Positions 33,810-45,455 of a stretch of DNA of 64,000 nucleotides are shown one piece after another. Every line of letters starts with the position of its first letter. Within the stretch, counting starts at the first letter, position 1. Position numbers and translations under genes: made by a program. Under the pieces are notes generated by a model. It searched no databases, had not been told where the DNA came from, and saw nothing but the letters and a program-made list of their open reading frames with translations. Origin of the DNA: Allodiplogaster sudhausi. Its lineage: Eukaryota; Nematoda; Chromadorea; Rhabditida; Diplogasteridae. The DNA is taken from contig CALZFC010000276.1 in the NCBI GenBank assembly GCA_945643635.1, positions 102,001 to 166,000 on the forward strand. The letters run 5' to 3'.

Positions 33810-34790
33810 CCACGGCCCTTTTATGCCCTTGCTTTCCCTCTCTCCCCATATCGCTCGCAGGGCATCTACAGGCACTTTCCATTTTTGGATGTATAGACAG
33901 GAAAAGGGATAACGCCCAGCCGTGAGGGTGACTGCTCCTCTGCCAGCAGAGAAGAAGAGTGATTCACACTTGTCGTCAATAGTTTTTTTTTCTTCTTTAC
34001 CTGGTAGTGGAACGAAAGGTGACCATCGGCAATGGGAGGGGGCTCTAGGATTATTAGACCAATAGGCCCTAATGGGAACTTGAAAAAGTGCAATGATGAA
34101 CTGATTATGCACTCGAATATCGTCTTAAGATGATGAAAAAGGAATTCCGACAAACGAGTGCTTTAGAGAGAGAGAGAGAGGGGGGGGGGACGGAGAGCGG
34201 GAGAGAAAGGGAGGCCAAGATAAAAAGTGATGCCAAGTAAATGAGCTTCTAATCACTACGCTGAAAAACTACACCGAAAACAACCTCACAGAATATCGTC
34301 GACCTTCTCCGGCCCTTGGGAGAAACCTATGTAATTGCTTTCTGTGTACGTCTCTCACACTGTCTACTTTCTTTCTCTCTCTCTCACACCTTTCACGTTC
34401 AGATGTTTTCAGCCTTGTAAATATGGCTGAATAAGAAAATGCTTGCGAGAGGAGAGGGAGGAAAGAGAATGGAAACGATGCTTACCGTGACCGCTTCATC
34501 GAGTTCGCGCTCAAAAAGAAGCTACACTTCTTTTTCAGTATTGGGGTCGGCATGCAGTTATGCTTATTGTGAAATACATAATACAGAAATGATCCTGTGA
34601 AGTATGATTTCAATATTACTTTATGACACGCTTTGCATATTTGTAAGAAAGCTAAAATACCGTATTGCCTTTTATTAACAACTTGTCTATGATTACATTT
34701 GAAAGGAGTTAGAAATCAGCTCACGATTGACGGCTCTTCCCTACTTCGCATTCGGTCAATGCAATCGTTCGTTGTATAAACAAGTTATAC
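32244..34790. other. Upstream region: extended CT-rich tracts
   Basis: CT-rich sequence covers most of 32890-33070 and 33160-33810. Apparent long plus-strand frames are Ser/Leu-only. No exon with acceptor, donor and normal composition was found. The promoter of the minus-strand gene should lie near the start of this interval. Confidence 0.6.
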
Positions 34791-34936
34791 ATATGCGAGT
34801 TATCATTTTTGACTGATTCTTGATTTATTGGGAAAGGCGATTCGATTTGGGACGAATCACGATGTATTCAAGGAGCAGAGTGTTCACTCCTATGTTCTCT
34901 CTCTCAATTTCTGACCCCCTCTCACTCTCTTTCTCT

Positions 34937-34972
<36 letters not shown>

Positions 34973-35170
34973 TTCTAAACACTATATTCTATATTCTTAT
35001 CATTCCAAACAAATATCATTGGCCGAAACGGATTCGCTTTGCCTGTGTTGAATTTTGGGAGCAGCACTTTTTTCTGCTTTCTCATTTTTAATTACTTCTC
35101 TATCCCTCTTGCCTTATCTCCCAACGCTTCTATCTACATATCTCATTCTGAAAAAAATAAATGCGGAGAG
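34410..35170 (-). pseudogene. Family 2 remnant (truncated third copy)
   Basis: The segment 34795-34905 matches the last exon of the gene at 36768 (shared caaggagc and gtgttca strings in order) but is frame-broken. Flanks also match: 34415-34550 resembles 36375-36500, and 35015-35165 resembles 37590-37700 and 50130-50290. Exons 1 and 2 are deleted. A decayed tandem copy. Confidence 0.6.
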
Positions 35171-35424
35171 TCAGCGAGAAAAAGACAGTATTGTGAGAGA
35201 GAGGAAAGAGAGAAAGATTTAGAGAGAGTGGGAGTAGGGCTTTGCCGGCTGACGGAGGACTTTGCTTGAGTGATAATGTCTAACAATATCGTTCTCCCTC
35301 TCTTTTCTCTTTCTCTCTCTGTCTTTGTTTCTGTTTGGAGAAGGTGTTGTAAAATGGAGAGAGAGATGAGAGAGGAAGCGAGAGCGGCAAAGATAAGTGA
35401 AATGAGAGAGAGAGAGCGAGCGAG

Positions 35425-35465
<41 letters not shown>

Positions 35466-35773
35466 TAGAGATGTAGAGGCAGGTGTTTATTGTCTAGTTT
35501 TTATGCTCTTTTTCTAAAACTGTTTTAGTACTATTTTTATCAATAGTGAATTGTTCATTTCAAGTTAATCAATATGAATGAAGGCATCTACATAGATCTT
35601 TACTAAAATAAAGGGCTTTGTAAATGAACTCACAATCTCATTTTCTCAAAATAACAAGTTAACCTGACTTGAATGCACGTTTGCATTCATAAATCATGCT
35701 CAAATTTATCTGTGCTCACTTTGGAACACAGTGCGACAGTTTTGAAATAATTTAAATCTTGAATTACACGTTC

Positions 35774-36095
35774 ATGTTTTCGCTCGCTGTGAACTTTTTC
35801 CTAATTGCAATACTCGTTCCCTCGTCGGATGCCTCACTCCTTCTTCGTATCTACAATCTATGCTGGCTGCCTCCTCGCCCACTATGGAAGAAGTCGCCGC
35901 GAGGATCAAGGTTCAGAATGTTATTTTTATCCAAACAAAATATTATTTAAAAAATTAGGTACTGCATGCTAAAATAAAAGTTAATGTCCAATGGTTTGAT
36001 TAGTATGAAAAACAAATTTGTGTCTTACATATGTATGTATTTTTATATGAGACTGCTGGTGCAGCTCCGAGCGGCTCGAGTGTAATTTTTAATAT
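35774..36095 (+). CDS. Candidate small secreted protein, unrecognised
   Basis: An ATG at 35774 opens a good signal peptide (MFSLAVNFFLIAILVPSSDA) followed by LLLRIYNLCWLPPRPLWKK. A donor may occur at AAG/GTTCAG (about 35910). An acceptor near 36062 would continue with SERLECNF and a stop in phase. The whole model rests on two weak splice sites, and no paralogue is seen. Confidence 0.35.
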
Positions 36096-36767
36096 ATATA
36101 GTTGTTTCGATTTCTCATTATCAGATGACACATTCGAATGGCTCAATAAGAATGCCGGAATTTTTCTTCCATCGCACTTCATTTCGATTACACGGATTCA
36201 TTGTAAAGAAGGATGGACTTGACGCGAATACCTTTTGATGAGTACAGTGAATGGGGAATCTAATCTAAAGAAGCTCGTACGAGTTTAATGATGATAACTC
36301 GAAGGATGGTTCTGCTGAGAGTTGGCAGAATCATCGTCGAAATGTGATAAACTGTCTCGTTTTCATTCTCTCTTATCTTGTAAGTATGTATGACCGAATA
36401 ATGAAAATGATTGCGAGAGGAGAGGGAGGAAAGAGAATGAATGATTGATAAGATTCTAACCGCGACCGTTTCATCGAGTTTTACCCCGAAAGAGAGTTAT
36501 ACTTTTTATTACGCTTTGATATGAACTGCTGCATATGTGTATAAAATATTTACACTTTCTTTCATAATCATGGAATCGCGGTTCTGCTAGGAGCAGCTAC
36601 ATATATGTATGTATATATAGATGCAAATTGGTTGGTGAAAATAAGCTAATTGGCCCAAAGACGGATTCGTTCAATGCAATCGTTCGATATGCTTAAAGAA
36701 AGTGCAATTGAATTTCAGTCATTTTTACTTTATTAGACGTGTACATTTTATATTTGCGAGTTGCGAG

Positions 36768-37392
36768 TTATCCTGACATGGTAGTCAGTTCGGGATGAAG
36801 GACAACGATCTCAAGGAGCGGCGTGTTCATACCGACGTCCTGTGAGAGGAGTCTGTTGATCTCCGCCTTCTCCCTCTCATTCAAAGCGGCCATCTAAACA
36901 TATGTCGGCCAGTTTAGCAGTTAAAGCTGATTAGAAAAAAGCGCTATTAATTTTCAGTACAAAAATCTATGGGAATAATAAAAATAATGATTAAAAAAAT
37001 ATTATAAAAAAATATTAAATGTGAAATTTGCCTGTTTAGCTTGGCGGAGCTCGTCAAAGTCCTCAATCAACGTCTTGTAGTCGCCCGTTTTCGAGTGGGC
37101 GCTCATGATAGTATCAAACATGTCTTTTGCTTGACGGAGCTCTTCAAAGTCCTCAATCAGCGTCTTGACGGAGTGCGCCACGAGGCAGCTGAAGTGAAAA
37201 AAATTTGAAAAAAAAAACGAGAGAGAGTGAGAGAGAGAGAGATAGGAGAGAGGGAGAGAGAAGAGAGAGAGAGAGAAAGAAAACAGAAAACACCATAAGG
37301 AGAAACAGAAAATTGTATGTGTTAAAAGTGAGGTAAATTGTAACTTACAATGAGGCAAGGAAAAGAAGGGCGATGATTGTCGAACGAGCCAT
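36768..37392 (-). CDS. Small secreted protein, family 2, copy 1 (108 aa, three exons)
   Basis: Exons: 37349-37392, 37032-37188, 36768-36893; 327 nt including the stop, all in phase. Exon 1 is a signal peptide (MARSTIIALLFLAS). Exon 2 contains an internal tandem duplication: KTLIEDFEELRQAK and KTLIEDFDELRQAK, separated by about 19 residues. Exon 3 starts MAALNEREKAEINRLL and ends HPELTTMSG. The product is predicted helical, extracellular, with a single Cys; no known domain is recognised. No GT dinucleotide is available at the exon 2 end: the intron begins GC (AAACAG/GCAAAT), a GC-AG intron. The copy at 48948-49572 shares exon structure and the exon 3 pattern. Confidence 0.75.
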
Positions 37393-37889
37393 TTGCTTGA
37401 AGATGGCTGAACGGGCCGGCAGAAGCGCTTTTGTAGTTGGCAATTGCCGATTTTCAGACAAGTTGAACCACTTTTTCTCCTTCTCTCTATTTCTCTCTCT
37501 CTCTCTTTACCTCTATTTTTCTCTGTCTCTCAACCGCTTTCTTAGTCTCTATTTCTCACAACCAAAATATTTTTTTTATCATTTCAATCATGTGTCAGTT
37601 TGCCGAAACGGATTCGCTTCGCATGTGTTGAATCTTGGGAGTTGTTTTATTTCGACTTTCTGATAACTAAATTTCTCTTTCACTCTCTCTCTCTCTCTAA
37701 AGCTCTTACTGAAAAATATAGGCGAGAGAAAGATACAAAGAGACTGAGAGAAAGATAAAGAGGGACAGAGAGGGCAGAGAGGGAAACAAGAAGCTAGAAA
37801 GAAATAACAAGATGGAAGGCTCTGTTATCGGGCGGAGGACCTTTTGAGTGTGACTGTGGACGAACTTCTACTCGTTGCCTAATTGTATC

Positions 37890-38057
37890 TCACTCTCTCA
37901 TTCCGTCTCTCTCTCTCTCTTTCTGACTCACTCTCTTACTCTCGCTCTCTCCCTTTGTCTCTCTCTTTCTAACTACCACCTCTTTTCATCTCCTGGGAGA
38001 GGGAACGGCCGTTCCCTCTTAAGCATCATCCTTTATTTTTACTGTTTCCTTCCTTTC

Positions 38058-38097
<40 letters not shown>
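37890..38097. repeat. (CT)n tracts
   Basis: CT repeats at about 37893-37970 and 38063-38095 in the spacer between the family 2 gene and the coiled-coil remnant. No gene is supported from 37393 to 38330 apart from flank shared with the other family 2 copies near 37590. Confidence 0.8.
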
Positions 38098-38329
38098 CCC
38101 TTTTTTTCTAAATGACATCACGAAATGCGGCAGGCAATAAGGGACGTTAATAGGTCAGAAGTAAAATAGTCTTGAATTTACAAGCATAAAATCCAATTCG
38201 AATGCATTGGGTCTAGGAACCCCAATCAGAGGCGCGATTCGGTTCAAATAAATTGGACATTGGAGGGAAGAGATGATCACTCAGATACATATTTCTATTT
38301 GCAAAGCATAAAATGGCTGCTTCTGGACG

Positions 38330-38625
38330 TCGGCAATCTTCGCCCCGTGGGCGATGGCGCGATTCTTCTCCTTCTCCTCCGACTATCGGCAGTGATCGAG
38401 CTCACGAATCGTCTTCACGAGCTCCTTTAAATACGAACATATATTTCTCTTACTCCTCAAAATGACATCATATTTCTCTCTTACATCATGGTTCTTGATG
38501 GCCGTCTGCTTCTCCAGCTCGAATTCGCATTCCAGACGCGCGTTCGTCCTCTTCAACTCGTAGAGCACAGTTACCTACTGCTCCACACGCTCTTCGTAGG
38601 CTCTGTAAGTAGAACGAGAAAATAA
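38330..38625 (-). pseudogene. Coiled-coil protein fragment with in-frame stops
   Basis: On the minus strand, AYEERVEQ is followed by TAG, then VTVLYELKRTNARLECEFEL ... TAIKNHD, a possible 60-nt intron, ELVKTIRELDHCR, another TAG, and SEEKEKNRAIAHGAKIADVQ. The heptad-like charge pattern is that of a coiled-coil protein. Two in-frame TAG codons within about 90 codons and no start or end exons indicate a gene fragment, ending about 160 bp before the retrotransposon. A genetic code in which TAG encodes Gln is not supported, because other genes here end at TAG. Confidence 0.5.
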
Positions 38626-38787
38626 GAAGTAAAATTTTTTTATAAACATATATATAGTAATTTTATTAGCGAATAACATTAAACATAATTTACTGAAAAT
38701 ACAGTATGAATACTGAGGTCAAGCCTACTCAATTGCCAAATATATATATCTATATATTTGTCAGCTGTGTCTCCCTTGATGTTCTTT

Positions 38788-39391
38788 TGTCGTGTACTCC
38801 CACCCACTCGCTACACGGACCGTAATTTAGACAGAAGCCATCTACCGCACTTCCTACAGTAACACGCACTATTATATTTGAATCCGGAGCAATGCTCAAT
38901 GTTGTAGTCTGTTGCCTCGTTTCCCGCCCGATTCTCGGGCAGTATATAAGCCCCGGTCAGCTCTGCCGCGCGCTCTTCTTTTTGTTTTTCTTGATTACTC
39001 CCGCTCCCCCTCTCATTCTCTCTCGTCCCGTGTTGAGCACTAAGGCTCTTGTTCTTTGATTCGTTTTGTTGATGAATTGAAGCGAGCTGATAAACTTGTC
39101 AACTCAACTCGCTGTTCTTCCACGTCGTCTCCACTCAGCGTCCGAATCGCTGGGACCTAGAAGGGTCCGTACCTGAAGGGCGCGCAGCTCTTCTGTTGTG
39201 AACCTTGTGTGCCCGAGTGCCCAAGGACTCCTGCTTGGCAGGAGGACCCGCTTCTGAGCGGAACCTCCCTTATCTCCGGAGGTGACCCGATCACTGACGC
39301 GAGAGCGCGTGATCGTGGTGTCAGATACTTTTTTGTAAAGGGTAATCTATCGCCGATTTTTCATTTTGTGGCAGCGTGGCTAGCCATTACA
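38788..39391 (+). repeat. 5' LTR
   Basis: 604 bp, TGTCG...TTACA. A TATATAA box at 38943-38949 in a GC-rich setting is the likely promoter core. Differences from the 3' LTR are single substitutions, including G to T next to the TATA box. Confidence 0.96.
38943..38949 (+). promoter_or_regulatory. TATA box in the 5' LTR
   Basis: TATATAA, 155 bp into the LTR, followed by GCCCCGG. The 3' LTR has TATATAATCCCC at the same place. Confidence 0.6.
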
Positions 39392-39409
39392 TGGGGGCCG
39401 ACCGTTACT
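39392..39409 (+). other. Putative primer-binding site
   Basis: TGGGGGCCGACCGTTACT begins directly after the 5' LTR. The TGG needed to pair with a tRNA CCA end is present, and the first seven bases match the complement of a tRNA-Pro 3' end; the rest does not. The priming tRNA is unresolved. Confidence 0.5.
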
Positions 39410-39708
39410 GAAGAGACGACAAGAAGACTACGAGCGACGAGTCTCGTCATCACCAACAGCTACTTGTACAACAGCGCCGGAAAAGAACTTCACGGAGACG
39501 GCTCGGCTTGAGAAGCAGTAGAGATCGACACGCGAGTTCTTTTGCCAGCTGAAGAGGAGTGACTAGGCGCGAGCGCGTGTTTTGTGATACGACTGCAGCC
39601 CTTTTCTTCCGGGTACTTGTTGCGTGTATTGATTGGCGACGCGAGTGTGATAAACTAGGAGCGCGTATTGATTAGTACCGCGAAGTTTATCAAGTGCACT
39701 GTTCAGAG

Positions 39709-41640
39709 ATGAGCGACCTCTACGACGAGGACGACCCGCTCAGAGAGCTGAACGACAAGGGAGACGAAGAGCTGGACGAGCGCGTTCTTCTCGAAGACGG
39801 TGTCGACAAGACCGCGCAGCCAGGAGAAGGCGGAGACGGAGATGTGGCCAACTTCGAAGAGGTGCGCGCGCGCGAAGACAACGCGCAGCACACGGTACAT
39901 GGCACATCAACACCCAGCGAGCTAGCATCCATGGGAATCAATCTGAGGAAGCCAAACATAACTAAGGCGAAAATCTACACAGCATGGAAGGAAAAGTATA
40001 CAGCAGACATGGAAGCAGCACAGAAGGAAATAGCCAACAAAGAAGGAGAGATGGCTAGAATGCAAGCAGAATTGGAAGAACTGAGACATCTAAAGGAAAG
40101 TAGACTCCACAACTCATCCTTTGACTATTCTCAGACTCCGACGGCGACGGGCTCGGCACTGGAGATGGTGAATGGCAGAGCGAGCAGGGACGAGCAGAAT
40201 CGTCCCCCGGTACAGGTGAACAACCAGCCCTCAGCTTTCGCACCGAGAGGGAATAATCCAATTTCTGCTCTTCAGCGAGTACAGTCGCTGCAAAGCGCCG
40301 AGCGAATCGCCCCTCCCCCTCCTCCGCCAGGACACCCACCGGCGAATCGGAAGCTGCCCTCTCCGTACAACCAGCCCACCCATCGGTACCCTCCCGACGC
40401 CATTTCGTCGGCAATCGCCGCGGCAGGTTGGCAACGAGATAGAGAGCGGAGTGGAGGAGAAGAAGAGTGGAGAAGGGCAGAGCATGAGTACAGAGAGAGA
40501 AGCTCAAGCCAATTCCCTTCTTCCTTGCAGCAGGAGGAAAGGAGGCGATCTACCACGCATCCCTACGTCGACAACTCGGCATCCTCCCCACTGCCAGCCG
40601 GTACGGAATTGATTCTACAATTCATGAGGGAGGACCGAGAGAGAGAGAGAGTGATGATGCGAGAGATGCTGGCGGGTTTAGCGATGGACTCTCTTCCCCC
40701 CTTTACTGGTAGACTGGATTTCCGCGCTTTCATCGAGAAGTTCAAGGTAAAGTATGGCCGCTTGCTGACCATTGACCAGTGCGCGAATCAGTTGGTCGTT
40801 CTTCTGGAAGGCGAGGCCAGGAAAGCTTACGACGTTCTCCCTGACGATGTCAAGCGCGGGGGCTTTTACGAAGTAGTGCATGCTTTGGAGAAGAGATTCC
40901 ATGGCGACCCTTCCCTGTCCGCATTCGAGGCTGACCAGAAGCTGAGACAGCTGAAGAAGAGGGCCGGCCAATCAGTTGCAGACTTTTGCCTAGAGTTAGA
41001 GTCCGTCAGTAAAAAGGCTTTCCCCGACGCGACGGAAGAAGTGCTGGCCATGCTGCGTCGATCCGGTTTGTTGAGCGGCATCGAGAGTAGTCAGTATACA
41101 AGGGCGATGATGACCAAGATGGATGAGGACGCCTCTGCTGACTACGAAGCACTCAAGCGAGAGGCCTTGAGACTGGAGAACCTGGAGAAGAGAGAGGCGG
41201 CATTGAACAGCAGCGATAGAGCGAACGCGCAGGAATCACAGCGGATGCCTAGAAGCGCAGCGAATCAGCATGTTTTTCCCTCGCACTCCCGGCCACCCTT
41301 CTCTCAGAACAAATCGCGCGCTCCTTTCAAGAAGAACAACCATCCGCACCACAACCAGCAGCCTGCGCAGTATCCGAACAGTCAGCAAGCCAGTTTCGGG
41401 CAGCAGCAAGGAGGCAGTTTCCCCTCGCAAGACGTGAGGAGGTCAGCACCGACTGGCCCTCCCCAGCAGCAAGGGCAGTCAAGGCAGCAGGGTGGCGGAC
41501 CACCACAACGAGCTGCAAGGAAAGTGGCAGCGGCGAAAAAGCGGAAGAATGGAAAGAAGCGTGCGAAGGATGGCTCACCAGCGAGTTCTATGGAAGACTC
41601 AGCAGAGAGGACTGAGACCGAACTCGAGGAGAGGCCGCTA
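39709..41640 (+). CDS. gag: Gag region of the Ty3/gypsy polyprotein
   Basis: The ATG at 39709 (MSDLYDEDDPL) is chosen over an upstream in-frame GTG. An acidic, coiled-coil-like N-terminus is followed by a Pro-rich and charged linker. The capsid-like helical core of the retrotransposon Gag family lies around residues 325-510 (AFIEKFKVKYGRL, CANQLVVLLEGEARKAY, DQKLRQLKKRAGQSVADF). Then comes a Gln/Pro/Gly-rich stretch and a strongly basic patch (KVAAAKKRKNGKKRAK). The usual CCHC zinc knuckle at the Gag C-terminus is absent; the basic patch may bind RNA instead, or the knuckle in the downstream ORF may serve. It is in frame with protease, so Gag-Pol is one polyprotein. This part has no lesion. 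Confidence 0.9.
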
Positions 41641-44600
41641 TTCAGGGGCCAGTCATTACGTGCTTGCGTGACGCTGAACGGGGTAGACACGGTGGCCACG
41701 ATCGATAGCGGGTCGGAAGTCACCATTGTGACAGAGAAGGCATTGCAACGAGTTGAGCAGCTGTCGGGACAGTTGGTGAAGCGATGGAAGCCTCAAGCGG
41801 TGGTAAGGGATGCATCCAGCAACACCATGAACCTGAATGAAGCTGCGACTCTCTCTCTTAAGATGCCTTTTACGGAAGCAATGGAGATCGGCGTCTACGT
41901 GACGGCGAATGAGCAAGCAGACGAGTTGCTGCTTGGACAGAACGCGGGCGTGGCGTGGGAAACGTGGTGGAAGGTGACAGGAGACCATTCATCAGAGCCA
42001 GCGAGAGTGAATAAGCGGGTAGTTGTAGCGCCTTACAGTGTCGCGCGTCTTTCGCTTCATCCCCCTCACGACTCTTCGGTGTCCACTTTTTTGTCTTCGG
42101 TAGACGGAGTCGAGTCCACTTTGGTATCTCCTGAGTGCGAAGTCGCAGTGAAGAACGAGTCGGACTCTCCGCGACTCTTTCAGCCTGAAGATGAAGTAGG
42201 AGTTTGGGAGTCGACTGCTTGGAAACCGGTGGAGGCTGCAGAGGGAGAAACAGCTGTTCCTGAGCATCGAGAAGCCATTGTTCTTGCGCGCGTAGAAGAG
42301 AATGATAGAATCGAGTCTGTTCCCTGTCGCTCTCTCATCTCTGACTACGCGGACGTCTTTGCATTGAATGAAACGGAGCTTGGTCGAACCGATTTAGTCG
42401 AGCACGAGATCGATGTCGGTAACCACCCGCCAATCAGACAGAAGCAGCGCCCAGTACCCATCGGCTTAAGGCAGAAGGTGACGGAGCAGCTGCAGAACAT
42501 GGAGGATAACGGCATCATTCGGCCGAGTTCCTCGCCCTGGGCATCTCCACTGGTGCTCGTGAGAAAGAAGGACGGGAGTCTTCGCCTCTGCGTAGATTAT
42601 CGCCGTCTGAATTTGATCTGCGTAAAGGATGCACATCCGCTGCCCTTCTCTGAGATCGCACTCCAGAATCTCAAAGGAAAGAGTCTTTTCACGACTCTTG
42701 ACATCGGGCTATTGGCAAGTCCATCTCTCAGAAGACGCAGCTCAGAAGTCCGCCTTCACAGCGCTCGACAGATTGTATGAGTTCAAGGTGCTTCCGTTTG
42801 GCCTGGCCACCAGCCCAGCAGTCTTTCAGCGGTTGATGCATGAAGTCTTGAAGGATGTTCTCGGAGACAAGTGCATGGTGTATTTGGACGACATCATGAT
42901 TGCCACGACCACTGAAGCAGAGAGCACGCAGAAGTCCTCTCGCGAGTCCTTGCCGCATTTCGGAGACACGGACTGCGCCTGAATGCGAAGAAGTGTCGCA
43001 TTGCGCAGCGAGTTGTCCCCTTCCTCGGCCACATTATTGACAGTGGAGGTATCCATGTCAACCAGGAGAAGGTGAGAGCGATAGCAGAGTACCCGGCACC
43101 TCAGAATGTCAAGGAGTTGCGCACTTTCCTTGGCATGGCCGGCTACTATCGCAAGTTCATTAGGAACTATTCGAAGAGAGCACACCCGCTCTCGCAGCTG
43201 ACTTCCACTAAGGTGAAGTGGAAATGGGAGAGTAGCGAGCAGGCGGCGTTCGAGGACATCAAGCAGGCCCTCATGACGACTCCGGTATTGGCTCAGCCGG
43301 ATGTCGAGCGCGCGATGACGGGAGAGCGACCATTTTATCTGTACACAGATGCGAGCAAGCAGGCCATTGGCGCTGTCCTAGCACAAGAAGATGACGATGG
43401 CGCTTTGCACCCAATTTTCTTTGCGAGCCGACCCTGCTCCCCAGCAGAACACAATTATCACATCACGGACGCAGAGGCGTTGGCAGTGATGTTCGGACTG
43501 AAACGCTTTAAGCAGTTCTGCTCTGGCACCAAGGTGGTGATAAGGACGGATCACCAGCCTTTGTGCGCGCTCTTCAAGGAGGTGAAGATCTCGCCAAGAG
43601 TGATGAGATGGTCGGTCGAGCTGCAGGAGTTCGACGTCCACATCCAATATGTGAAGGGATCTGCCAATGTCGTGGCAGACGCCCTGAGTCGCGGAGCAGT
43701 TTCCGCGAAGGCTCACGATGATGACGACACACCAGAAATCATTCGAGTTGTTAACCGAGTTGTTATTGAACACGACGAGTCGAAGTGGCAAGCAGCGCTG
43801 CAGAATGACGAGTACGGTAGGCAATTATTAGAGGCAGTCAGAGCAGCTGAGGAGAAGCGAGTGAGGAAGGGTGGAGCACTTTGGAGAGAGCAGAATGGGA
43901 TTCTCATGGCGCAGACGAACAAGGGAGGATGGCGACGCTATGTACCAGAATCGTTGCGCGCGCAGATAATTCGCGAGCAGCACGATGGGAAACTCGCTGG
44001 CCATTTCGCAGTCGAGAAAATGCTGAGTAGGATGAGTTCCCTCTGGATAGGAATTCGGCGCGATGTAAAGGAGTACATCCAGAAATGCCCGAAGTGCGCC
44101 GCTTTCAACCCATCCACCATTCTCACTCCTCCTCTGAAGCCAATTTTCGCCACGGAGCCATTCCAGCTCGTTGGAATTGATGTGCTCGAAATCGGTAATT
44201 CCGATATGTCTTGACTATTGTGGACCACTTCACCAAATTTGGTGCCGCTTATGCGATGAAGGACAAGAGCGCGCGAACAGTGGCACGGAAGTTCGTTCGG
44301 CATTGGGTGGCCGAGAACGGCAGACTTCCAGAAGCGGTGTTGAGCGATCAAGGGCTGGAATTCACCAGCAAACTGACAGAAGAACTCTTTGCCTTGCTCG
44401 AAGTAGAGCATCCGACAACTAAAGGTTACTGTTCGCGAGAGAACGGAGCATGCGAGAGGCTGAACAGGACGTTGCTCGAGATGCTGCGGAAGAAATGCGA
44501 GTCCCCGCAGGAGTGGGACGAAGTAATCCCCTTTGCAGTCTACGCATATAATGCAAGCATTCACAGCAGCATTGGCGAATCGCCCTTCTTCGCAGTCCAC

Positions 44601-45428
44601 GGTAGAGACACCAGACCACTAGGTCCTCGCTTGGCAGCCACTCGCAATGCTCCTTATGCTGATGTCACGGACTACAAGCACGACTTGGTAGCCGGGTTGA
44701 AGATAGCGCATGAGAGAATTCGCGAGACAGCGCAGCAAGCAGCAAGCCAAATGAAGGAACACTACGATAAGGCACATAAGGTCGATTCGCGTCGTTTCCC
44801 TGTCCCGGGAGACCTTGTTTACATGCGAGTACCCTCTGCCAGGTCCGGAGCGGACATTCCTAAGTTGGAGAACGAATGAACTGGGCCTTACCGTGTTGTG
44901 AGTGTGTCTTCTAATTCCGCAGTCATAAGAGCGATCTCGGGAAAGAGTGAGAGAGTAGTCCAGTTTGACTTGCTACGTGTCCTTCCCAAAGAAATGCCAG
45001 AAACTACACAGATGACCACCAGGAGAAATCGCAAAGAGTGGCGTGACCGCGTAGTACGGAGAATAAGTTCTGCCACTTGCAGATCTGCTGACCCGGACGC
45101 TGGCTGCACTCAATGCACAAAGGAAGAACTGCTCATCTACGGAGACGCTGTTCCAGGCTGCCCGCGTAAGATTAAGCAGCAGCAAGTGATCTCCCTGCGA
45201 AAGGTCGCGATTCTGCACTTCGTCATGAGTGTGGAGAAAGAAGAATCCGTAATCGTCAGCCGATGGGACCGAGGAGAAGTGGAGCCAACGGCAGAGAATT
45301 GGGACTTGGCTCTCCGTAAGACGTGTCTCCATCAGCAGCGACTTTGGGAGGCAGCGAATCCGGAGGAGTCCTCGTTCCCTCCGGCTCTGCGCTCTTCCCT
45401 TCGCAAGTGGCAGCGGAAGCTCAGGTGA
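41641..45428 (+). pseudogene. pol: Pol region (PR-RT-RH-IN), broken by three frame changes and one stop
   Basis: Protease: ATIDSGSEVTIV with the catalytic Asp at residue 666. RT: RPVPIGLRQKVTEQL, SPWASPLVLVRKKDGS, LCVDYRRLN, and the YLDD active site at 42881-42892. RNase H: LYTDASKQAIGAVLAQ. Integrase: an HH-CC zinc finger ending CPKC, then the DD35E triad (Asp in GIDVLE, Asp in LSDQG, Glu in GACERLN) with correct spacing. Lesions: a frame change near 42702 (about five bases short), one near 42921 (one base short), one near 44201 (one base short), and a TGA at 44877-44879 where Trp is usual. Beyond integrase a Cys-rich tail (GCTQCTKEELL) runs to a TGA at 45426. Every catalytic motif survives, so decay is recent or partly an artefact. 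Confidence 0.93.
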
Positions 45429-45455
45429 GAAGCAGGTGAGGAGCACAAGGAAACG

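Noticed and set aside
40055..42267. Several minus-strand frames of 70-150 codons
   Set aside because: They are shadows of the Gag-Pol frame; no motif.
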